In this document: positions 26,177 through 35,769 of the stretch, piece by piece
Position numbering within the stretch: the stretch's first letter is position 1
How the letters are laid out: every line of letters starts with the position of its first letter
DNA from: Ignavibacterium sp.
Lineage (GTDB): Bacteria; Bacteroidota; Ignavibacteria; Ignavibacteriales; Ignavibacteriaceae
DNA length: 64,000 nucleotides
Assembly (NCBI GenBank): GCA_018335755.1
Contig: JAGXRK010000045.1
Location: 248,001 to 312,000, forward strand
Reading direction: 5' to 3'
Made by a program: the position numbers and the translations under genes
Notes under the pieces: model-generated
The model's input: only the letters and a program-made list of their open reading frames with translations
Databases searched by the model: none
What the model was told of the DNA's origin: nothing

Positions 26177-26988
26177 ATTGCCTCCTCATTTTTAATCTGC
26201 TCATAAGTGAAGACGGGTCCATCTTTACAGGCATAGTAACCTCCGATAACGCAATGTCTGCATTGCCCGAATCCGCAATACATTTTCTTTTCCATTGAGA
26301 GATAAAGGTTTTCTTCCTTGTAACCATATTTGAGCAAATCAAAAGTTCCGAACTTCATCATCACAGGAGGACCGCAAACAATTGCAGGGTTGCCATCAGG
26401 TTTCATATCAATTTTCTGTAATAACTTTGTAACGAGACACACATCTTCCTCCCATTGTTCACCGTCTGGAACTTCATCAACTGCCCTAATGAATCTTACA
26501 TTGTCATACTTTCTCCATTCTGTCACTTCATCCTTATATATACAGTCTTTGGGAGTTTTGGCACCAGCTAAAAAAGTGATGCTGTTGTAATCTTTATTAT
26601 CGTGAAGCATGGTCAAAAAGAGTGAGCGCAGTGGTGCGAGTCCGCAGCCGCCGCCAAGAATTAAAACATCCTTACCTTTAAATTTTTCCAGGGGATAATT
26701 TGATCCGAAAGGACCGCGAATGCCAATTGTAGCACCTGCGTGAAGTTCATGAATATATCCAGTTAAGAATCCGGTTTTCATAATTGTCACATCCATATCA
26801 TCGGCTAAATAATGAGATGAAGATGGAGTGAAAGGTCCTTCTCCGATTCCCGGAATACCAACCTCAATGAATTGTCCGGTTTTAAATGGAATTGGTTTTT
26901 TCGGTTTGAACCTCAATGTTCTGATTAATGGTGATTCCTGCATCACCTCGTAAACTTCAGCAGGAATAACTTCATAAGGATTTTGCAT
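26167..26988 (-). CDS. FAD/NAD(P)H-binding subunit, sulfhydrogenase gamma type
   Basis: A 273-residue flavoprotein of the ferredoxin-NADP reductase/dihydroorotate dehydrogenase electron-transfer family (HydG, AsrB-like). FAD motif region FKTGQFIEVGIPG, nucleotide-binding GGGCGLAPL (112-120), CGPPVMM, and a C-terminal [2Fe-2S] site C238, C243, C246, C254. In known sulfhydrogenases it exchanges electrons with NAD(P)H. Its presence in an Mbh-like operon is unusual and implies a pyridine-nucleotide link. Confidence 0.9.
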   Translation of the reverse strand: MQNPYEVIPAEVYEVMQESPLIRTLRFKPKKPIPFKTGQFIEVGIPGIGEGPFTPSSSHYLADDMDVTIMKTGFLTGYIHELHAGATIGIRGPFGSNYPLEKFKGKDVLILGGGCGLAPLRSLFLTMLHDNKDYNSITFLAGAKTPKDCIYKDEVTEWRKYDNVRFIRAVDEVPDGEQWEEDVCLVTKLLQKIDMKPDGNPAIVCGPPVMMKFGTFDLLKYGYKEENLYLSMEKKMYCGFGQCRHCVIGGYYACKDGPVFTYEQIKNEEAIWD

Positions 26989-27008
26989 AACTCTTCCTGA
27001 AAATATTT

Positions 27009-28049
27009 TTAGTTTACTTCCTGAGCAAGAGCACTTACATTTTTTACAACTTCACGAAAATCAATTTTGGCTGCACATGCTTCAGTACATCTTCCGCAGC
27101 CGGTGCATCCGATTTCACCAAAATTTTTGTGCATATAATCGAACTTGCATAAATACCTGTTACGAAAACGTTCTGTCATTTTTGGTCTGGGTGTTCCGCC
27201 TCCTGCAACTTTTGCATATCCATTCCACTGACAGGAATCATAAGAACGGACTTTAACAAATTCTTTTTCTGTTGATTCATCATTAAGAATTAAGCAATAA
27301 CACGTTGGACAAATATTAGTACAGGCACCGCACCCAATACATTCTCCGGATGCATCTTCCCAGTTCTTATGTTCAACTTTTCTGAGTTCAGAATAATCAA
27401 TTGAATGATTCAGATAATTATTTTTTTCAACAAGCTGATCAAATACTTTTGCACGATTTGATTTTACTATTTCCAGATCAGAAATGGTTGAGTTAGCGAC
27501 TGTAATCTCTTTCTTCATCAGTTCGATAAATTCCTGACTGCACTCGGAACCGATTTCAATAAAATAATTTCCATCAATTACAGAAAGATTGAGATCAAAT
27601 CCATTTTCTGGGTAAGGATGACCGTTGACCAGATTGCAGCTGCAGGTTTCGTGTAAATAATCGCAATCAGAAGAAATGATAAGAGTATTCTCACGCCATT
27701 GTTTATAGGCCGGATCAACAAATCCGCTTCGGAGCATTGCTTTATCAAGCAAATGAAGAGCTTTAATATCGCATGCTTTTACGCCAAGTATTATTCTTTT
27801 TTTATTATTTTCTTTTAGCGGGTATACTTGTTCACGGAAAAGATAGAAAAGAATTTTTAGAGGACCGACTGATCTGTAATAATTTATTTCAGGTTTTTTA
27901 TTTTCGTCAAGATAATGAAAATGAAAAACCGGCTGCTTACCATCATCTGATCGTGCATGGTAAGGAGCTATAACCTCGTTATAGTTTCCAAATCCCTTAT
28001 TTAATTTATTTAGAAAGGAAACAAATTCCTGAATATTAACTATCATCAA
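27009..28049 (-). CDS. 4Fe-4S subunit, sulfhydrogenase beta type
   Basis: A 346-residue protein of the HydB/anaerobic sulfite reductase A family. Two [4Fe-4S] motifs are at C237/240/243/247 and C315/318/321/325; extra cysteines (C93, C129, C136, C138) lie in the N-terminal domain. It pairs with the flavoprotein encoded next. It is the first gene of the hydrogenase operon; the second methionine of MM is an equally possible start. Confidence 0.88.
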   Translation of the reverse strand: MMIVNIQEFVSFLNKLNKGFGNYNEVIAPYHARSDDGKQPVFHFHYLDENKKPEINYYRSVGPLKILFYLFREQVYPLKENNKKRIILGVKACDIKALHLLDKAMLRSGFVDPAYKQWRENTLIISSDCDYLHETCSCNLVNGHPYPENGFDLNLSVIDGNYFIEIGSECSQEFIELMKKEITVANSTISDLEIVKSNRAKVFDQLVEKNNYLNHSIDYSELRKVEHKNWEDASGECIGCGACTNICPTCYCLILNDESTEKEFVKVRSYDSCQWNGYAKVAGGGTPRPKMTERFRNRYLCKFDYMHKNFGEIGCTGCGRCTEACAAKIDFREVVKNVSALAQEVN

Positions 28050-28141
28050 TACTCCTCCTGACAGGTAATAGTGTTCTATCTTTATTTAGTTTTGCCCAAA
28101 TTGACTGTTGTTATCAATTAGTAATTACAAAAATATAACGA

Positions 28142-28165
28142 TTGTTATTTTTTGTTAAATAACAA
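28142..28165. promoter_or_regulatory. Palindrome upstream of the hydrogenase operon
   Basis: TTGTTATTT and AAATAACAA arms with a 6-base spacer; nested in it is TTGTTA-AA-TAACAA (28152-28165). It lies 93 bases before the first hydrogenase gene. The half-sites match those of the NADH-sensing repressor Rex (TTGTTAA...TTAACAA), though the spacing differs. Confidence 0.4.
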
Positions 28166-28489
28166 TTCCTGATAATGTTCTAAAAATTGGTCAAGGATTA
28201 ATTTCAGAAAAGTCAGCGGGTGAGAGTAGTTTGAATATTTATAATCCTTTTTTCTATTCTTCTGTAATGTGAGCGATAGACAATTAAAATTAATTTCATT
28301 AAAAGTCTGTTCGGAACTATCGGTTATACAGCCCTCTAATGATATTCGAACAACCGTGTTCAGTATCATTAATGCGGTATTGATAAAAATAATAACTTGT
28401 ACAGAATTATAAAGAACAGAAAAAACTGAAAGATACTATTGAAACATAAAGGTGAGTTAGATAATTGTCAACATGAATAAGATTGCTAA

Positions 28490-28506
28490 TTGTTAACAAA
28501 TAACAA
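28490..28506. promoter_or_regulatory. Rex-like 17-base inverted repeat
   Basis: TTGTTA and TAACAA are separated by five bases. Known Rex boxes have six, so this is one base short. It lies 441 bases before the first hydrogenase gene and 59 after prfC. Confidence 0.35.
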
Positions 28507-28564
28507 TTTCAAACAAGTGGAAGTTCTCAGGGAAAAATGATCATTCAACTTTAATTAGAGTCTA

Positions 28565-30175
28565 CTATAAATTACTTTCAAGTTCCTGAGTCTGTGTATT
28601 ATGTTCAATACTGAAAAGAAATTTTGCTTTTGGGTTTTTTTCTTTTGCAGAGTTTAATGAATAAGCAGATTCAGCCATAAAGACAAGATTATCGTGTTTA
28701 TCCAGAAATAAATTATGCGACTGAAGTCTTTGCAGTTCAATTATATCATCCGTCTTATCATAAATAACCCAGCAGGCTTTGTAATAATTAAGCGGTCTGA
28801 ATCTGCAAGACGCGCCGTATTCATTCAACAATCTGTATTCAAGAACATCAAACTGAAGATCGCCAACAGTACCGACAACTTTTCTGTTTCCATTATTCTG
28901 AATAAAAACCTGTGCTAATCCTTCATCTGTAAGCTGCCTTATCCCTTTATCAAGCTGTTTGGATTTAAAAGGATCAACCAGTTGGAGTTCTTTAAATATT
29001 TCAGGTGAGAAAGTTGGAATACCTTTATACATAAATTCACTTCCTTCTGTTAGGGAATCGCCAATCTTAAAATTCCCGGTGTCATAAAGTCCAATCACAT
29101 CGCCGGGAAAAGCTTCATCAATAGTGGTTTTATCCTGTGCCATAAATGATGCAGGGTTTGGAAATTTAATATCGCGTTTTAATCTTACATGGTGGAAAAA
29201 TTTATTGCGTTCAAATTTACCGGAACATACTCTTAAAAACGCAATTCTATTTCGATGCTTCGGATCAAGGTTAGCGTGAATTTTAAATATAAAGCCCGAA
29301 AACTCTTTTGATTCAGGTTTTATAATGCCATTAGTCGTTTCTCTCGGCTGTGGTATTGGAGCAATTTTAATAAATGTATCCAGTAATTCTCTTACACCAA
29401 AATTATTTAAGGCACTTCCGAAAAAAACAGGCGCTGAACTACCGTTCAGATAATCATCAACTTCAAAATGATCATATGCTCCATGAATCAGTTCAAGATC
29501 ATCCTTAAGTGATAAAACATCATCACCAAATCTTTCATAAAGTTCAGGATCATCAATGCCTTTGAATACTTCCACATCCTCTTCAATACGCTGCTTGTTT
29601 GGACTGAAATGTATAAATGTGTTTTCATAAATATTATAAACCCCGCGGAAGCTCATTCCAATCCCCAGGGGATAACTTAACGGCCTTACCCTAATATTTA
29701 ATTTTGCTTCAATTTCATCAAGAAGCTCAATCGGATTTCTGCCCTCCCTGTCAAGTTTGTTAATAAAAACTATAACCGGTGTATTACGCATTCTGCAGAC
29801 GTTCATCAGTTTTTCAGTCTGCTCTTCAACACCTTTAACGCAATCAATAACAAGAATAACACTGTCAACTGCAGTTAAAGTTCTGTAAGTATCTTCAGCA
29901 AAATCTTTATGACCGGGAGTATCGAGAAGATTTATATTCATCCCGCCGTAATGAAAACTTAATACAGAAGTTGAGACAGAAATTCCTCTCTGCTTCTCAA
30001 TTTCCTGAAAGTCGGAAGTAGCAGTCTTTCTTATTTTATTTGATTTCACTGCACCAGCAATCTGAATGGCGCCGCTGAACAAAAGCAGCTTTTCAGTTAA
30101 TGTTGTTTTTCCTGCATCAGGATGACTTATAATAGCAAATGTTTTACGTTTTTGTATTTCTTTAATTAAACTCAT
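28565..30175 (-). CDS. prfC: Peptide chain release factor 3
   Basis: A 536-residue translational GTPase that recycles RF1/RF2 from the ribosome after termination. P-loop [18 protein letters not shown], the [10 protein letters not shown] switch, [16 protein letters not shown] and NKLD are all intact, and the length is normal for RF3 (about 530). It appears to be a single-gene transcript. Confidence 0.95.
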   Translation of the reverse strand: MSLIKEIQKRKTFAIISHPDAGKTTLTEKLLLFSGAIQIAGAVKSNKIRKTATSDFQEIEKQRGISVSTSVLSFHYGGMNINLLDTPGHKDFAEDTYRTLTAVDSVILVIDCVKGVEEQTEKLMNVCRMRNTPVIVFINKLDREGRNPIELLDEIEAKLNIRVRPLSYPLGIGMSFRGVYNIYENTFIHFSPNKQRIEEDVEVFKGIDDPELYERFGDDVLSLKDDLELIHGAYDHFEVDDYLNGSSAPVFFGSALNNFGVRELLDTFIKIAPIPQPRETTNGIIKPESKEFSGFIFKIHANLDPKHRNRIAFLRVCSGKFERNKFFHHVRLKRDIKFPNPASFMAQDKTTIDEAFPGDVIGLYDTGNFKIGDSLTEGSEFMYKGIPTFSPEIFKELQLVDPFKSKQLDKGIRQLTDEGLAQVFIQNNGNRKVVGTVGDLQFDVLEYRLLNEYGASCRFRPLNYYKACWVIYDKTDDIIELQRLQSHNLFLDKHDNLVFMAESAYSLNSAKEKNPKAKFLFSIEHNTQTQELESNL

Positions 30176-30356
30176 CGTCTTATTTTTTTATTGATAATAA
30201 TTAGGAAAAATTACTGAGGGTTAGGTTCTACAAACCAAACCTGGAAGTGGACATAAAAAAGAAGCGGTTAATAATTCTTATTTTTATACATAATGGATGC
30301 AAATATATTAAAAACGAATGAGAACTTTTAACGGATTAGTCCACCAAAAGAAGTAT

Positions 30357-32012
30357 TTATTTCAGGGTATTCTGCAAATCAGCGCTGGTAAGATTGAAAT
30401 CCTCAGGCGCAACCTGATAGAAGGCGCTCAGTTGGTGAATCATTCTTTGAAGCTCTTTACAATCTGGTAACAAAGATGACTTTGATATCATTTCAATGGG
30501 CATTTTCTTTACCAGACCATCGTAAAGATCTTCAACTTCATCCTGCCCGATCTGTAATGATAATCCAATATTGTCGTATAGTTCCTGTTTAATCTTGCTT
30601 AGTTCCTTATAAGAACTTAGATGATTTATAATAAAGTCACTGAAAGTTCTTAAAGTTGCGCATAGAATTCGCGGTTCAAATCCTTCTGCAAATCTTCGTA
30701 TGGCTATATCATCTATATACTTTAATAAAAGACTTCTGTCGCTGCTTCGTATTGTTGCAAGTAATAAATGATATAAAGCACTCATATAACACTGAAAATC
30801 ATTTAACGGCATATCTTTGTAACGGGTAAAAATTCCTTCAGGGTTTTCTCCTAGAATTATTTCTTCTATCCTGGTAAGAATCACTTCTTTTTGTTCTATC
30901 ATTTTTTCATAGATCATCAAATTCGCTCTTCGAGCAATTCTCTTAAGGGCAGCTTCATTTTTTACCCGCCATTCGTCGGGATGGCTTTTCATTTTTTCAA
31001 GAAGGAATAACAAACGTCTGCTGATATTATATCTGGGTGTCGTCCTCCAATCCAAAACAGATTTTGTGTATGAAGAATCTACATCCAATTTTTTATCTAT
31101 ATATCTTATCATCCAGAACTGTTCAAATGGTTCATCACAGGTTAATTTAAATATTTTTAATAATCTCCTGGCAATTAGTGCCGGATATGCCAATAGCTTT
31201 GGCAAGTGAACAGGGTTTATAACCTCTCCATAATAATAACGTGTTGAGATTTCAAATAACTCGTTATGAGATGTTGAACCATTGGGACTTGCATGATAAA
31301 TATCATAATCCGGCAACTCAGATGTTTTAGAAAGTATTACTTGCAGCATCTGACATAAGTCTCTAATATGAATATATGGTATAGCAGATTCGCCTTTGCC
31401 TCCTATTATTCTCGACTCAATTTTTTTCGATAACCACGTTGATAAGAATTTATACAATGGTGCAAACTCACACCAATCACTATAAACGGCTGCAAATCTA
31501 ATAACAGAGCAAGAAAACTTTTCTGAATACTCTTTAACCAGTTCTTCACCTATCTTTTTACTAATTGCATACTGATAGTTTGCATCAGGTGAAGTTTTTT
31601 CGGTTATTACTTCATTGTTTAATTGAAATTCACATGCTGCCAAAGAACTGGCAAATATGAATCTGCGGATATTCACTTTAGCAGCAAACTCCAGCATGTT
31701 TTTTGTACCATCAACATTTACAGTTTTATAAGCGGGATTATCTTTATATGTAAAATCGTAAAAAGCGGCAAGATGAATTATAAAATCACTGCCACCATTT
31801 TTCTTTATGTACTCAGCAGCTCCATTTAAGGTTATCAGATTTGAAATATCACACTGAAGCCAGTGTAAATTTGGATGATAGGGAATATTTGCTTCCTTTC
31901 TGGAACGCCGAGCAATTGCAAATATTAAAAAATCATCTTTAAAATAATCTATGATATAACTTCCAATAAATCCGCTGGCTCCCGTTACAACTATTGATGG
32001 TATTTTTTTCAT
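30357..32012 (-). CDS. NAD-dependent epimerase/dehydratase with helical C-terminal domain
   Basis: A 551-residue protein. Residues 1-330 are an extended short-chain dehydrogenase: GASGFIG (11-17), the LAAFYDF segment, SSLA and YAISK for the catalytic Tyr/Lys. After a linker, residues 360-550 are all helical, with ALYHLLLATI and RRFAEGFEPRILCATLRTF resembling the N-terminal regulatory domain of RsbR-type proteins. Normal SDRs stop near 330, so this is a fusion. Substrate is unknown. It overlaps the membrane protein gene by four bases. Confidence 0.75.
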   Translation of the reverse strand: MKKIPSIVVTGASGFIGSYIIDYFKDDFLIFAIARRSRKEANIPYHPNLHWLQCDISNLITLNGAAEYIKKNGGSDFIIHLAAFYDFTYKDNPAYKTVNVDGTKNMLEFAAKVNIRRFIFASSLAACEFQLNNEVITEKTSPDANYQYAISKKIGEELVKEYSEKFSCSVIRFAAVYSDWCEFAPLYKFLSTWLSKKIESRIIGGKGESAIPYIHIRDLCQMLQVILSKTSELPDYDIYHASPNGSTSHNELFEISTRYYYGEVINPVHLPKLLAYPALIARRLLKIFKLTCDEPFEQFWMIRYIDKKLDVDSSYTKSVLDWRTTPRYNISRRLLFLLEKMKSHPDEWRVKNEAALKRIARRANLMIYEKMIEQKEVILTRIEEIILGENPEGIFTRYKDMPLNDFQCYMSALYHLLLATIRSSDRSLLLKYIDDIAIRRFAEGFEPRILCATLRTFSDFIINHLSSYKELSKIKQELYDNIGLSLQIGQDEVEDLYDGLVKKMPIEMISKSSLLPDCKELQRMIHQLSAFYQVAPEDFNLTSADLQNTLK

Positions 32013-32419
32013 AATTGCTTCTGATCAAAATAATTTTCTTTGACTAATGCACGGTATAAATAAAGTATAATAACACCCATTAGTAAATCTGAAATACCGG
32101 ATGTTATTATCAGGAATTGTGAACTTATAATTATGAAATAAGTTAAAAGAAATAATGTTGCAATAAATTTCACAAGAACTGAAAAAACTATAAGCTGCTT
32201 ATATTTTACTTTATCATAACCGGCTAAGGCATATCCAACTGACATTGCAATATGAAACACTCCTCCCTGTGTTGAGAAGAATCTATCGAAGGTTGATTTA
32301 AAACCAAGAAATTCAAAAAATGAAGCCGGCAATATGATAAGACCGATGCCTACCAGAAAGGAATGAAAAGCTACTAACCATAATAAAACCGAAAGTATTT
32401 TTCCTACTTTAAGGTTCAT
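32009..32419 (-). CDS. Small four-helix membrane protein, unknown
   Basis: A 136-residue protein with four hydrophobic segments (about 8-32, 50-70, 78-98, 100-122) and a short charged tail. The layout is like DoxX/DUF4345-type small membrane proteins, but no signature is clear. It is co-transcribed with the downstream epimerase, sharing ATGA. Confidence 0.6.
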   Translation of the reverse strand: MNLKVGKILSVLLWLVAFHSFLVGIGLIILPASFFEFLGFKSTFDRFFSTQGGVFHIAMSVGYALAGYDKVKYKQLIVFSVLVKFIATLFLLTYFIIISSQFLIITSGISDLLMGVIILYLYRALVKENYFDQKQL

Positions 32420-32758
32420 AGAATACTCGCGTGTAAATGGGCCTTAAATAAATCAAAAACCCCAGTTAATTGCAAGAATAATCGTACCAGCTATGCATGT
32501 ATTTTTTTAAATGATTGCTTATTCGCATTTATAAACTTTTGTAAATTATTGATGATGGCGATTTAATAAAATTAAACCGATACAATGTAACTTTACCGAA
32601 AGTAAATAGGAATATGCTGACATTGATTAAAGATTTTCAGATATAACTACGTTTCACATTTTGGCTTTGATTTTTCATTTTCGTCCTCGCTTGTTGTGAA
32701 GATTAGATAAAACAAATAAATTTTGCTGTTTATTTTTATTACTATTAAAAGAAGAACA
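32420..32758. other. Divergent intergenic region without a recognised feature
   Basis: These 339 AT-rich bases separate a - strand operon from the + strand deaminase gene and should hold both promoters. I see no RNA gene, repeat or open frame in it. Confidence 0.4.
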
Positions 32759-33196
32759 ATGGATATATTTTTAAAAGCCGCAATCGATGAGGCAAAAAAA
32801 GGAATGGCTGAAGGCGGTATTCCCATCGGGTCAGTGCTAGTTATCGATGGTAAAATAGCTGCAAGAGGTCATAACAGGCGTGTTCAAAAAGGCAGCACTG
32901 TATTACACGCTGAAATGGACTGCCTTGAAAATGCCGGAAGATTGAAAGCATCAGATTATAGACGTGCAATTTTATATTCAACTTTATCTCCCTGCGATAT
33001 GTGCAGCGGTGCTGTTCTTCTATATGGAATACCGAAAGTGGTTATTGGTGAGAACAAAACTTTTACCGGACCGGAAGATTACTTGAGATCACGCGGCGTG
33101 GAAATACTGAATCTTGATAATGATGAATGTTACCAGCTGATGGAAACATTTATAAGAAATAATCCGGATTTGTGGAATGAAGATATTGGGGAATGA
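32759..33196 (+). CDS. Cytosine deaminase, fungal Fcy1-like
   Basis: A 145-residue zinc deaminase. Ligands and catalytic Glu are H50, E52, C79 and C82 (LHAEMD, SPCDMC). The stretch from EGGIPIGSVL through GHNRRVQKGS, STLSPCDMCSGA, YGIP, GEN and the ending EDIGE follows the yeast cytosine deaminase almost word for word, as I recall it. It would convert cytosine to uracil for salvage. Start is at the second ATG, 32759; the upstream one adds 12 residues with no counterpart. TadA (tRNA) function is less likely because of this ending. Confidence 0.85.
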   Translation: MDIFLKAAIDEAKKGMAEGGIPIGSVLVIDGKIAARGHNRRVQKGSTVLHAEMDCLENAGRLKASDYRRAILYSTLSPCDMCSGAVLLYGIPKVVIGENKTFTGPEDYLRSRGVEILNLDNDECYQLMETFIRNNPDLWNEDIGE

Positions 33197-33277
33197 GATG
33201 TAGTACTTTATTAGGGGCAATGTGTTTTTACAAGTTAATATATTTCAGTAATAAAACTTTAATGTTTTATAAAAAGC

Positions 33278-33516
33278 TCAGATTTCCTTTAACCAAACAA
33301 GTATTTGATCATCTTTTGGAATTACGCCAAAACTCTTCACCTGCTCATTGACTACCAAACCGGGAGTCATCATAATATTGTAGTTCATTAATTCGTTTAT
33401 GTCAGAAACTTTTCTACCTTTGCATTAATACTATTTGCCGCAACCAGGTCTCTTATTTTGGCTTCGAGAGTCAGGAATTTTTTACAGCCTGTCCCGAGTA
33501 CTTTGACTGAAGTCAT
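33278..33516 (-). pseudogene. Small thioredoxin-like protein, frameshifted
   Basis: Reading from 33516 gives MTSVKVLGTGCKKFLTLEAK and on to AKVEK; the frame then ends early. Shifting by one base at an AAAA run (33410-33413) restores VSDINELMNYNIMMTPGLVVN and a normal end at 33278. The complete product would be about 79 residues, like the 'redox-active disulfide' thioredoxins often found in ars operons. In this copy the usual CxxC is GTGCKK, a single cysteine. It is a one-base deletion or a sequencing error. Confidence 0.75.
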
Positions 33517-33541
33517 TTTTTATCCTTCATAATTCTTTAAT

Positions 33542-34096
33542 TTATTCATCCCAGTAATACATTTGGGCTTCTGTTGATTCAGGATGTTGGTTTTGAATTT
33601 CTTTTATTGTTTTTTTCAACTGAGAGTTATCTTTTATCTTAATATAACGGGCTGTTTCTCTGGCAACTATAAGTTTCGGATATAAAGATGTATCAGCTAA
33701 CTCATCAATTTCTTGATCTATCATTTTTATTATATCATCATATCTGCCGCGGGGCATAATTGTTTCGGTGATTCCAAGTCGCATCATTGCTCTGAATTCA
33801 TCTGCGGGCAGATAGCCGTTAAAGTGATAGTATGAATTTCCATTCTGATCAAGAAAATAGATTGCGGGAGTCCAGTATGCCCCAAGATTTCTCCTGACCT
33901 CCCTGTCTTTAATTATATCAAGTTTGAGCAGAACAAACCACTCATTGATTTGATCAACTAATTTTTGATCTTTATAAGTTGTTGCTTCAAGTTTTTTGCA
34001 ACCTCCGCAGTTTTCCATTTCAAATTGAAGAAGAATTATTTTTTTTGATTTTGCCGCTTCTTCTTTCGCCTGTTCGAAGTTATTTAGCCAGTCCAT
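33542..34096 (-). CDS. Thioredoxin-fold protein of the arsenic operon
   Basis: A 184-residue protein with a thioredoxin fold in residues 1-115 (active site CGGC in MENCGGCKKLE, cis-proline TPAIYF) and a helical C-terminal part. No signal peptide, so it acts in the cytosol. In this position it could supply reducing power to the arsenate reductase two genes upstream, which is of the thioredoxin-dependent class. That link is inferred from context. Confidence 0.8.
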   Translation of the reverse strand: MDWLNNFEQAKEEAAKSKKIILLQFEMENCGGCKKLEATTYKDQKLVDQINEWFVLLKLDIIKDREVRRNLGAYWTPAIYFLDQNGNSYYHFNGYLPADEFRAMMRLGITETIMPRGRYDDIIKMIDQEIDELADTSLYPKLIVARETARYIKIKDNSQLKKTIKEIQNQHPESTEAQMYYWDE

Positions 34097-34154
34097 ATTT
34101 CTCCTCTGATTGAATTTAACTATTAAAAATAATGTGTTACAAACTTACCGAATG

Positions 34155-35237
34155 TTATGGACAAACATCTGGCGCTTGTACAGTTCCCTTTTCAACTTTA
34201 CCGAAATATTTTTTCTGAAAGAACAGTGCAACATTTACAAGTGCAATCAACACAGGTACTTCAACCAATGGACCGATTACAGCAGCGAATGCTTCTCCGC
34301 TGTTAATTCCAAATACTGCAATCGCAACTGCTATTGCAAGTTCAAAGTTATTGCTCGCCGCTGTAAATGAAAGTGTTGCGGTTTTACTGTAATCAGCGCC
34401 AACTTTTCTTCCCATATAAAATGAAACCAGGAACATTATCACAAAGTATAGAAGTAATGGAATTGCAATTCTTACAACATCTAATGGAAGCTGAACTATG
34501 TATTCACCTTTAAGTGAGAACATAACTAGTATTGTAAACAACAATGCAACTAAAGTTATCGGACTTATCCTTGGAATAAATTTCTTTTCATACCAATCAC
34601 GGGATTTATATTTAAGTGCAATAAATCTTGTCAGCATCCCGGCAATAAACGGAATACCGAGATAGATGAATACACTTTCGGCAATCTGTCCGATTGTTAT
34701 ATCAACAGCGAAAGTCTGTAACCCTAACCAGTTGGGTAATACTGTTAAGAACACATAAGCATAAACTGAAAAGAATAATACCTGGAAGATTGAATTGAAA
34801 GCGACTAAGCCTGCTGCATATTCGGTATCACCTTTAGCAAGTTCATTCCATACAATAACCATGGCAATGCAGCGTGCAAGTCCGATTAAAATTAGTCCAG
34901 CCATATATTCAGGATAATCCTGAAGAAAAAGTATTGCAAGAATAAACATTAATACTGGACCAACAACCCAGTTTTGAATTAATGATAATCCAAGAATTTT
35001 CAAATTTCTAAAAACATCCGGAAGCTCTTCATACTTAACTTTTGCAAGCGGAGGGTACATCATTAATATCAAACCAATCGCGATCGGGATGTTAGTTGTT
35101 CCAACCTGAAATTGATTCCAGAAATCAACGACAAGTGGGAATAAATATCCTGAAAAAACACCCAGGAGCATTGCAGAAAAAATCCACAAAGTAAGGTAAC
35201 GATCTAAGAAAGAAAGTTTTTTTGTAAGTATGCTCAT
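34155..35237 (-). CDS. acr3: Arsenite efflux permease, Acr3 family
   Basis: A membrane protein of 360 residues with ten helices. The [13 protein letters not shown] segment holds the conserved cysteine essential for arsenite transport, and [20 protein letters not shown] matches the second half. Start is placed at the ATG at 35237; an upstream TTG at 35252 is less likely. It exports As(OH)3 produced by ArsC. Confidence 0.92.
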   Translation of the reverse strand: MSILTKKLSFLDRYLTLWIFSAMLLGVFSGYLFPLVVDFWNQFQVGTTNIPIAIGLILMMYPPLAKVKYEELPDVFRNLKILGLSLIQNWVVGPVLMFILAILFLQDYPEYMAGLILIGLARCIAMVIVWNELAKGDTEYAAGLVAFNSIFQVLFFSVYAYVFLTVLPNWLGLQTFAVDITIGQIAESVFIYLGIPFIAGMLTRFIALKYKSRDWYEKKFIPRISPITLVALLFTILVMFSLKGEYIVQLPLDVVRIAIPLLLYFVIMFLVSFYMGRKVGADYSKTATLSFTAASNNFELAIAVAIAVFGINSGEAFAAVIGPLVEVPVLIALVNVALFFQKKYFGKVEKGTVQAPDVCP

Positions 35238-35255
35238 AAATTTATAATGCAATGG

Positions 35256-35343
35256 AACACGGATTAGACTGATGCGACTGATTTAAATCAGTAGAAATCC
35301 GTTTGACCTGCCTGTCTACAGACAAGTTCGTTAAATTTGTGTT
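35256..35343. repeat. Inverted GAACAC...GTGTTC repeat
   Basis: GAACACGGATT opens and AAATTTGTGTTC closes this stretch between arsC and acr3. An ATCAGT/ACTGAT palindrome is nested inside. It shares ACGGAT/ATCCG words with the repeats at 12089-12130 and 42269-42304. Confidence 0.45.
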
Positions 35344-35346
35344 CTA

Positions 35347-35769
35347 TTAATTTTTTAATTCTTTCAGATAAAACTCATAAAAATCTCTTTTGATTTCATC
35401 TCTTACTCTGCGATAGACCGGCATAACTTCTTCTGTTCCAACTGCATCTGCGGGATCGTCAAAGCCAATGTGCAGACGATGCTTAACATTTCCCATAAAA
35501 ACGGGGCATGTTTCTTTTGCGTTATCGCACACTGTAATAACATAATCAAAAGACTGCGTTAAATATTTATCAACATCTTCAGCCACTCCGTTACTGATGT
35601 CAATTCCGATTTCACTCATTGCTTTTACTGCAAAGAGATTCACCTTTTCTGCGGGCTTCGTTCCTGCAGAATAAACCTCAAGATTTTCATCAAATGATTT
35701 TAGAAATCCTTCTGCCATCTGGCTGCGGCAGGAATTTCCTGTGCAGAGTATTAAGATTATTTTTTTCAT
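35347..35769 (-). CDS. arsC: Arsenate reductase, thioredoxin-dependent type
   Basis: A 140-residue enzyme of the low-molecular-weight phosphatase fold. The P-loop CTGNSCRS supplies C9 and C14, and C81 and C88 (VCDNAKETC) complete the redox relay, the same four-cysteine layout as Staphylococcus aureus ArsC. It reduces arsenate to arsenite. It ends just before the arsM stop, one base apart. Confidence 0.93.
   Translation of the reverse strand: MKKIILILCTGNSCRSQMAEGFLKSFDENLEVYSAGTKPAEKVNLFAVKAMSEIGIDISNGVAEDVDKYLTQSFDYVITVCDNAKETCPVFMGNVKHRLHIGFDDPADAVGTEEVMPVYRRVRDEIKRDFYEFYLKELKN

Larger units (their letters stand above)
28050..28564. promoter_or_regulatory. Upstream region of the hydrogenase operon (515 bases)
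   Basis: This gap must hold the operon promoter, as the upstream gene prfC reads the same way. It is rich in TTGTTA/TAACAA words, two sets of which form palindromes (listed separately). A 74-codon open frame on the minus strand (28145-28369) has no ribosome site, no recognisable domain and unusual composition, so it is not called as a gene. Confidence 0.5.

Noticed and set aside
28145-28369. 74-codon minus-strand open frame before the hydrogenase operon
   Set aside because: No ribosome site, no domain, and it overlaps the palindrome-rich leader; it looks like a chance frame.
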